Shown here: one piece after another, positions 56,930 through 64,000 of the stretch
Position numbering within the stretch: position 1 is the stretch's first letter
Layout of the letters: the number at the start of each line of letters is the position of its first letter
Origin: Antennarius striatus
Lineage: Eukaryota; Chordata; Actinopteri; Lophiiformes; Antennariidae
Length of the DNA stretch: 64,000 nt
Reading direction: 5' to 3'
Assembly: GCF_040054535.1 (NCBI RefSeq)
Contig: NC_090779.1
Span: forward strand, 26,623,501 to 26,687,500
Notes under the pieces: generated by a model
Told to the model about the DNA's origin: nothing
What the model saw: the letters and a program-made list of their open reading frames with translations, nothing else
The model's database searches: none
Program-made: the position numbers and the translations under genes

Positions 56930-57715
56930 TTACGAGCGACTTTGGTTTAATTTCCAGGAAAAGAACCACAGATGCGTTATTTGTCTTGATGTTAATGAAG
57001 TAGAGAGAAGGTCAGGAGGAGCTCCATGGTGTCTGTAGATCTAGAGAAAGAATGACAGGGTACCCAGAGAGGAACTGGGGTCCTGCATGAAGTCTGGAGT
57101 GGCAGCGGTCCGTTAGAACAGTACAGGACATGAACGAGTTCAGCTGAACAGGTGAGGTGTGCTGCAGGTGTGAGGGAGTTCAACGTAGAGCTGGGACTGA
57201 TCAGGGATCAGATCTGAGCCCCTTCCTGTTTGCAGTTGTGATGATGGGCTGACTGATGGAGTTGGACTGAATTACCTCATGGACCATCATGTTCACAGAT
57301 GACATTGTGAAAGCAGGGATCAGGTGGAGGAACATTCTTCCTTCTCCACTCCACTCATTTATGCACAGATGCTGTTTTCCTCTCCATCGCATGCCACCAC
57401 CTTTGTAAATGTTCCTCCACCAGCTCCGTGCAGATCAGTGTCATCTGTGAACATCATGGTCCATGGGTAATCCAGTCTGACTTCATGTCAGCCTATTACC
57501 TCCACTGCAAACAGGAAGGGGATCTGATCTCTGATCAGTCCCACCTCTACCTCGAACCCCTCCCTCACACCTGCAGCACACCACCTGTTTTGCTGCCCTC
57601 GTTCATGTCCTGTACTGTTCTAACGGACTTCTCTGCCAGTCCAGACCTCCTCATGCAGTCACACACTTCCTCTCTGTCATAGACTTTCTCTAGATGTACA
57701 AAGACACCATCGAGC
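56930..57715. repeat. RTE-derived long inverted repeat, copy C unit 1
   Basis: The plus arm (about 56935-57340) and minus arm (about 57405-57715) match hairpin 1 of copy A (15845-16612). Confidence 0.85.
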
Positions 57716-57960
57716 TTCTCTTTTGGGGCAGTAGTGTCTCCGTTGTAGAGCAGACGCCTTGCGGTCAGACATTGGCGGTTCGAGTCCCGCTCCCACCAGC
57801 CAGTTTCAGAGTGGGAGGTGTCTGCTCACCTCCCGGTCACTGCCGAGGAGCCCTTGAGCGAGGCGGTGTCCCCCCACAACCTAATTTGCAGCGCGACCGT
57901 CACTCGGCCTCCCCCTGTACTGCTTGTGGTACTAATGGCATGCCTACAGGTCCGTAGTGT
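57716..57960 (+). mobile_element. tRNA-derived SINE (copy C unit 1)
   Basis: B box GGTTCGAGTCC starts at 57777; the body is as in copy A. Confidence 0.8.
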
Positions 57961-58710
57961 TAGGGTTAGAGCCCTAACCCCGTAGGGCTCATGGGAAGGT
58001 TAGCTTCCATTGGTACCAGCTCTAAACACAGTGCTACATCCACACTCCACTGTCTGGGAGACGGATTTTATGCTAAATCCCTTTAGGGGCCAGAGCCATG
58101 TTCATTTGGATCACCACACAAGTTTTGTGAGGTGACCCGATTGGGCCAGCTCAACAGGGGGAGTTGTTGGGAATTATCATTAAACAAATGGAAACGACCA
58201 CAAAGCCCATCTGCTGACACAAACATGGATAATACACACTTTGCTCCTTGTCTACCACATCGTGTGAAGGGACACATACGGCAAACTGATCGTTGTTCAG
58301 TTAACTTTGTTGGTACTACAACTTGTTTCATCACTGTAGATGCACCTCTAGACCGAGACCAAAGAACCAAGAGGGTTAGTGTTCATAGAAAAACCCTAAA
58401 GTGTGTGTGTGTCCCTCTGATTGTGGTGGTGATGATGATGTGCTATTGATAATGCTGATGAAATTGAATGCCTCAAAGATGATACTAACAATGATTATGG
58501 TGATGAGGATGCCGATTATGGTATCAATAATTAAGATGCTGATGAACATGATGCTGATACTGCTCACAATGATGACGATGAGGTGATTGAGGTGATGAGC
58601 AGTATTCGGTGTTTCATGTCCGAATCCATCACATACATCCATGGCCTAATGTCCTCACATTTGTAGCCTAAAAAACAACCGGTCATGCTCTCGCGTCCCA
58701 ACAGGTATTG
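57961..58710 (+). other. Duplicated unit filler with GATGAT repeat (copy C unit 1)
   Basis: It matches 16861-17618 with no gene seen. GATGATG-type repeats lie at 58428-58590. Confidence 0.6.
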
Positions 58711-58789
58711 GGATCTCCCACATTATATAAAGTTGTCTTTGTATGATGTGGGAGATGCACCCGAGTAAGACTTCAGTATCAGAGCGGTC

Positions 58790-59225
58790 ATCAGAGTGCG
58801 ACTCAACGTCGAAACGGCTTTTACCGCGGTCGTCAATTTCCCTGGACAGAAACCCGTCTGAGCCATCAAGGAGGAGTTCCACAGGATTACAGGTGAGTCA
58901 TGTGGAGATCTGTTAAATTAACTTAAAATTATATCTGACATTGTGCTGCAACCTCAGACTTCAGTACCTCAGTTTAATTTTTCTTTAGGATTTCCCGACA
59001 GAACTGGCTGCATGGATGGCACCCCATCGAGGCTCCATCCTATAAATCCATCAACCCAAACGTGCAGGTACATGTAGATTGACTGTTAAGATGTTAAAGA
59101 CTGAGTCATAGCTAAACTAACATCTATCATTCTCTACCCTGTCAAGATCATGTGTGGTGCTGAAATCCACATTTCTGAAGTGGAGGCAATGTAGGTTGGG
59201 TCGGTCCACGGCTCCTGGATATACG
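58790..59225 (+). pseudogene. Harbinger transposase remnant (copy C unit 1)
   Basis: It has the same three blocks as 17700-18135, with GCMDGT and YKSINPNVQ. Block 1 gains a stop (GQKPV followed by TGA), and the EVEAM block is followed by TAG. Confidence 0.8.
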
Positions 59226-59234
59226 GTGAGTCTT

Positions 59235-60212
59235 ACCTGAAAGGTCTCTACAGGTTGGCCGGACAGAGGGATGGAGATGGGAAGGACATGCATTTTTAGG
59301 AACAAGGGTCATCTGCTGAGTTGTGGGAACGATGGCGGAATAAATTTGATGAATCCCACGATGAAGTTGTGGGTAACGAGTGGTAGAAGGTAGTTAGGAC
59401 AGATGTGAGTATTTACAGGTGACTTTGGTTTAATTTCCAGGAAAAGAACCACAGATGCATTCTTTTCCTTGAGGATGTTAATGAAGTACAGAGAAGGTCA
59501 GGAGGAGCTCCATGGTGTCTGTGGATCTAGAGAAAGATTGACAGGGTACCCAGAGAGGAACTGGGGTCCTGCATGAAGTCTGGGGTGGCAGAGGTCTGTT
59601 AGAACAGTACAGGACATGAACGAGTTCAGCTGAACAGGTGAGGTGTGCTGCAGGTGTGAGGGAGTTCAACGTAGAGCTGGGACTGATCAGGGATCAGATC
59701 TGAGCCCCTTCCTGTTTGCAGTGGTGATGATGGGCTGACTGATGGAGTTGGACTGAATTACCTCATGAACCATCATGTTCACAGATGACATTGTGAAAGC
59801 AGGGATCAGGTGGAGGAACATTCTTCCTTCTCCACTCCACTCATTAATGCACAGGTGCTGTTTTCCTCTCCATCGCATGCCACCACCTTTGTAAATGTTC
59901 CTCCACCAGCTCCGTGCAGAACAGTGTCATCTGTGAACATCATGGTCCATGGGGAATCCAGTCTAACTTCATGTCAGCCTATTACCTCCACAGCAAACAG
60001 GAAGGGGCTCAGATCTGATTCGTGATCAGTCCCACCTCTGCCTCGAACCCCTCCCTCACACCAGCAGCACACCTCACCTGTTCTGCTGCCCTCGTTCATG
60101 TCCTGTACTGTTCCAACGGACTTCTCTGCCAGTCCAGACCTCCTCATGCAGTCCCACACTTCCTCTCTGTCATAGACTTTCTCTAGATCTAGAAAGACAC
60201 CATGGATCTTCT
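59235..60212. repeat. RTE-derived inverted repeat, copy C unit 2
   Basis: A shorter 5' portion (59235-59400) joins a hairpin with arms about 59420-59825 and 59890-60212. Confidence 0.83.
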
Positions 60213-60455
60213 CTTTTGGGGCAGTAGTGTCTCCGTTGTAGAGCAGACGCCTTGCGGTCAGACATTGGCGGTTCGAGACCTGCTCCCACCAGCCAGATTG
60301 AGTGGGAGGTGTCTGCTCACCTCCCGGTCACTGCCGAGGAGCCCTTGAACGAGGCGGTGTCCCCCCTACAACCAAATTTGCAGCGCGACCGTCACTCGGC
60401 CTCCCCCTGTACTGCTTGTGGTACTAATGGCATGCCTACAGGTCCCTAGTGTTAG
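60213..60455 (+). mobile_element. tRNA-derived SINE (copy C unit 2)
   Basis: B box GGTTCGAGACC starts at 60270, one change from units A and C1; 2493 bp from the unit 1 box. Confidence 0.8.
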
Positions 60456-61210
60456 GGTTAGAGCCCTAACCCCTAGGGCTCATGGGAAGGTTAGCTTCCA
60501 TTGGTTCCAGCTCTAAACACAGTGCTACATCCACACTCCACTGTCTGGGAGACGGATTTTATGCTAAATCCCTTTAGGGGCCAGAGCCATGTTCATTTGG
60601 ATCACCACACAAGTTTTGTGAAGTGACCCGATTGGGCCAGCTCAACAGGGGGAGTTGTTGGGAGTTATCATTAAACAAATGGAAACGACCACAAAGCCCA
60701 TCTGCTGACACAAACATGGATAATACACACTTTGTTCCTTGTCTACCACATCGTGTGAAGGGATACATACGGCAAACTGATCGTTGTTCAGTTAACTTTG
60801 TTGGTACTACAACTTGTTTCATCACTGGAGATGCACCTCTAGACAGAGACCAAAGAACCAAGAGGGTTTGTGTTTGTAGAAAAACCCTAAAGTGTGTGTG
60901 TGTCCCTCCCTCTGATTGTGGTGATGATGATGATGTGCTATTGATAATGCTGATGAAATTGAATGCCTTAAAGATAATACTAACAATGATTATGGTGATG
61001 AGGATGCCGATTAGGGTATCAATAATTAAGATGCTGATGCACATGATGCTGATACTGCTAACAATGATGGCGATGAGGTGATTGAGGTGACGAGCAGTAT
61101 TCGGTGTTTCATGTCCGAATCCATCACATACATCCATGGCCTAATATGTCCTCACATTTGTAGCCTAAAAAACAACCGGTCATGCTCTCGCGTCCCAACA
61201 GGTATTGGGA
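60456..61210 (+). other. Duplicated unit filler with GATGAT repeat (copy C unit 2)
   Basis: It matches 57961-58710. Open frames of 152 and 187 codons on opposite strands overlap here and have no family motif. Confidence 0.6.
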
Positions 61211-61284
61211 TCTCCCACATTATATAAAGTTGTCTTTGTATGATGTGGGAGATGCACCTGAGTAAGACTCCTGTATCAGAGCGG

Positions 61285-61735
61285 TCATCAGAGTGCGACT
61301 CAACGTCGAAACGGCTTTTACCGCGGTCGTCAATTTCCCTGGACAGAAACCCGTCTGAGCCATCAAGGAGGAGTTCCACAGGATTACAGGTGAGTCATGT
61401 GGAGATCTGTTAAATTAACTTAAAATTATATCTGACATTGTGCTGCAACCTCAGACTTCAGTACCTCAGTTTAATTTTTCTTTAGGATTTCCTGACAGAA
61501 CTGGCTGCATGGATGGCACCCCATCGAGGCTCCATCCTATAAATCCATCAACCCAAACGTGCAGGTACATGTAGATTGACTATTAAAATGTTAGACTGAG
61601 TCATAGCTAAACTAACATCTATCATTCTCTGCCCTGTCAAGATCATGTGTGGTGCTGAAATCCACATTTCTGAAGTGGAGGCAATGTAGGTTGGGTCGGT
61701 CCATGACTCCTGGATATATGGTGAGTCTTACCTGA
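61285..61735 (+). pseudogene. Harbinger transposase remnant (copy C unit 2)
   Basis: Same blocks and the same two stops as unit 1, so the stops predate the tandem duplication. Confidence 0.8.
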
Positions 61736-61736
61736 A

Positions 61737-63420
61737 AGGTCTCTACAGGTTGGCCGGACAGAGGGATGGAGATGGGCAGGACGTGCAGCAGGTTAGGGTG
61801 ATGGATAGAGATGGAAATGTGGCAACTAGTGCCAGTGTCCTGGGTAGATGGAAGGAATACCCTGAGGAGATGAGGAAAATCAGAAAAAGGTGGGTGGAAG
61901 ATGCAAGTGTGGTGGACCAGGAAGTAGCGGTGATCAGCAAGTGTGAAGGTAGAAGGGCACTAAAGAGGAAGGAACGGGAGGGCAGTTTGTCTGGATGGCA
62001 TTCCTGGAGGTACGGAACCTTCTCTTGGGTGGCTGTGGAGTTTTTGACCAGGTTGTTCAACAGAATTTTAGCGGATGAGAAGATGCCTGAGGAATGGAGG
62101 AAGAGTGTGCTGGTTCCCATTTTTAGGAACAAGGGTCATCTGCTGAGTTCTGGGAACTGTGGAGGGATACATTTGATGAATCCCACGATGAAGTTGTGGG
62201 TAACGAGTGGTAGAAGGTAGTTAGGACAGATGTGAGTATTTACAGGTGACTTTGGTTTAATTTCCAGGAAAAGAACCACAGATGCATTCTTTTCCTTGAG
62301 GATGTTAATGAAGTACAGAGAAGGTCAGGAGGAGCTCCATGGTGTCTGTAGATCTAGAGAAAGAATGACAGGGTACCCAGAGAGGAACTGGGGTCCTGCA
62401 TGAAGTCTGGAGTGGCAGAGGTCCGTTAGAACAGTACAGGACATGAACAAGTTCAGCTGAACAGGTGAGGTGTGCTGCAGGTGTGAGGGAGTTCAACGTA
62501 GAGGTGGGACTGATCAGGGATCAGATCTGAGCCCCTTCCTGTTTGCAGTGGTGATGATGGGCTGACTGATGGAGTTGGACTGGATTACCTCATGGACCAT
62601 CATGTTCACAGATGACATTGTGAAAGCAGGGATCAGGTGGAGGAACATTCTTCCTTCTCCACTCCACTAATTAATGCACAGGTGCTGTTTTCCTCTCCAT
62701 CGCATGCCACCACCTTTCTAAATGTTCCTCCACCAGCTCTGTGCAGATCAGTGTCATCTGTGAACATCATGGTCCATGTGGAATCCAGTCTAACTTCATG
62801 TCAGCCTATTTCCTCCACTTTAAACAGGAAGGGGCTCAGATCTGATCCCTGATCAGTTCTACCTCTACCTCGAACCCCTCCCTCACACCTGCAGCACACC
62901 TCACCTGTTCTGCTGCCCTCGTTCATGTCCTGTATTGTTCTAACGGACTTCTCTGCCAGTCCAGACCTCCTCATGCAGTCCCACACTTCCTCTCTGTCAT
63001 AAACTTTCTCTAGATGTACAAAGACACCATGGAGCTCCTTCTGACCTTCTCTGTACCTCATTAACATTCTCAAGGCAAATAATGCATCTGTGCTCCTTTT
63101 CCTGGGAATGAAACCATGTTGTTACTCGTTAATACTCCCATCTGTCCTAACTCTACCCTGTACCATTTGTTCCAAGAACTTCATTGTGTGACTCATCAAC
63201 TCTATCCTTCTAGTGATTCTACAACTCATCACGTCACCTTTGTTCCTAAAAATGGGAACCAGCACACTTCCTCCATTCCTCAGGCATCTTCTCAGCCGCT
63301 AGAACTCTGTTGAACAACCTGGTCAAAAACTCCAGTCACCTCTCAGAGAAGGTTCCATACCTCCAAGAATGTCTACCAGATCAATTGCCTTCCTGTTACT
63401 TCCTCTTTAGTGCTATTTAG
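61737..63420. repeat. RTE-derived long inverted repeat, hairpin 2 (copy C)
   Basis: It matches 18140-19815 of copy A. The plus arm spans about 61737-62650 and the minus arm about 62720-63420. Each arm holds degraded RT blocks such as PEEWRKSVLVPIFRNKG. Confidence 0.88.
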
Positions 63421-63809
63421 TGCTAGATGTACGTTTCATCTCAAGGAAAATATGGTCTAAGACTATTTCTTTGAAATTGTGTAGAAAAAATTATTTTGAA
63501 AAGGAGGGTAACATTCCATTCAAGAACCAGTTACCAGGGAAGAGATTATGTAAAACCAAAGAACAAGTATGAACCAGTTTATGAAGAGGAGCTAAACTCT
63601 GCATACATGCAGTGCTTGTATGTCATCCCATGATGCACATAGTTATTCAGCACTTTCTTTGTTGCATTGATTGTAGTGTGGCAAAATATTTTTTTTAAAC
63701 GATTGCAAGATACTGCCGCTGTCTGTACTTCTGCTCCACAGGTGGGGAACACGCATGGAAGACAGGAAATCCAAAGGCCTGAACCCCCCCCCCCTTCATT
63801 AGCTGGAGC
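63421..63809. other. Duplicated spacer
   Basis: It matches 19816-20224. A poly-C tract near 63785 is shorter than in copy A. No gene is seen. Confidence 0.6.
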
Positions 63810-64000
63810 TCGACTAAGAGTGGCAGATAGGACAGATGGAATTGCAGTCAATCTCCTTTTCTTGCCCTTCTCTATCCCCACTCTATTTCCTTTCCCACCC
63901 AACCGGTCAAGGCGGATGACCGTCCTCCAGAGCCTGGGTCCTGCCCGGAGTTTCTTCCTCAATGAGGGAGTTTTTCCCCGCCGCTGTCGCTTCTGCTTGC
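63810..64000 (+). mobile_element. L2-type LINE 3' end (copy C, cut by window edge)
   Basis: It matches 20225-20410 and ends at the window boundary. Confidence 0.78.

Larger units (their letters stand above)
54062..64000 (+). repeat. Segmental duplication copy C (runs off the window)
   Basis: It repeats copy A from CCAGGATCACTGG onward. It differs by a 5'-shortened LTR-like segment, a longer coding-like block and an additional hairpin-SINE-Harbinger unit (period about 2.49 kb). Confidence 0.88.

Noticed and set aside
60574-61137. 187-codon minus-strand frame in copy C
   Set aside because: It overlaps a plus-strand frame of similar length, includes the GATGAT repeat as an Ile-rich run, and is broken in copy A and unit 1.

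Overview
The window is vertebrate nuclear DNA, almost certainly from a ray-finned fish. The evidence is one clear split vertebrate gene with consensus GT/AG introns, a dense mix of transposon families typical of teleosts (RTE and L2 LINEs, Ty3/Gypsy, Tc1, hAT, Harbinger, piggyBac-like, tRNA-derived SINEs), and abundant (GT)n, (CA)n and (CAT)n microsatellites. There is nothing prokaryotic: no operons, no CRISPR array and no rRNA.

Layout. 0.5-4.4 kb: a CpG-rich promoter-like region and the complete five-coding-exon rnf141 gene (RING E3 ligase, plus strand). An RTE fragment sits in intron 2, and large TG and CA microsatellites flank the exon that carries the first half of the RING. 4.4-13 kb: a telomere-like repeat, a dead Tc1 element, a composite hAT element, a perfect 19-bp hairpin, a 20-bp minisatellite and LINE scraps. 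13.0-20.5 kb: copy A of a large segmental duplication. 20.7-22.6 kb: interspersed repeats, an isolated PDZ-like exon and a SINE remnant. 22.6-33.7 kb: an RTE LINE split by an 8.0-kb Ty3/Gypsy retrotransposon on the minus strand. That element has long gag and pol frames, near-identical LTRs, a 4-bp target duplication and a likely -1 frameshift site. 34.2-34.4 kb: an orphan 3'-terminal coding exon with a poly(A) signal. 35.0-41.76 kb: an L2-like LINE with an intact 1070-codon ORF2 and an ORF1 split by a 1.34-kb insertion. 42.0-48.2 kb: a satellite array of nine roughly 670-685 bp units with a 1347-bp dimeric higher-order repeat. 48.2-52.7 kb: copy B of the duplication, carrying two DNA-transposon insertions whose empty sites survive in other copies. 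54.06-64.0 kb: copy C, which runs off the window.

The duplicated module joins an LTR-like segment with TATA box and poly(A) signal, a promoter-like block with three CCAAT boxes spaced 22 bp apart, RTE-derived long inverted repeats (arms about 300-700 bp), a tRNA-derived SINE and a Harbinger transposase pseudogene. Within copy C the hairpin-SINE-Harbinger unit is itself tandemly repeated with a period of about 2.49 kb.

Only rnf141 is confidently a host gene. The 34.2-kb terminal exon and the PDZ-like exon are probable host exons whose other exons I cannot find here. The likely intact mobile ORFs are the Ty3/Gypsy gag and pol and the L2-like ORF2. All homology statements come from reading motifs by eye; no search was run.
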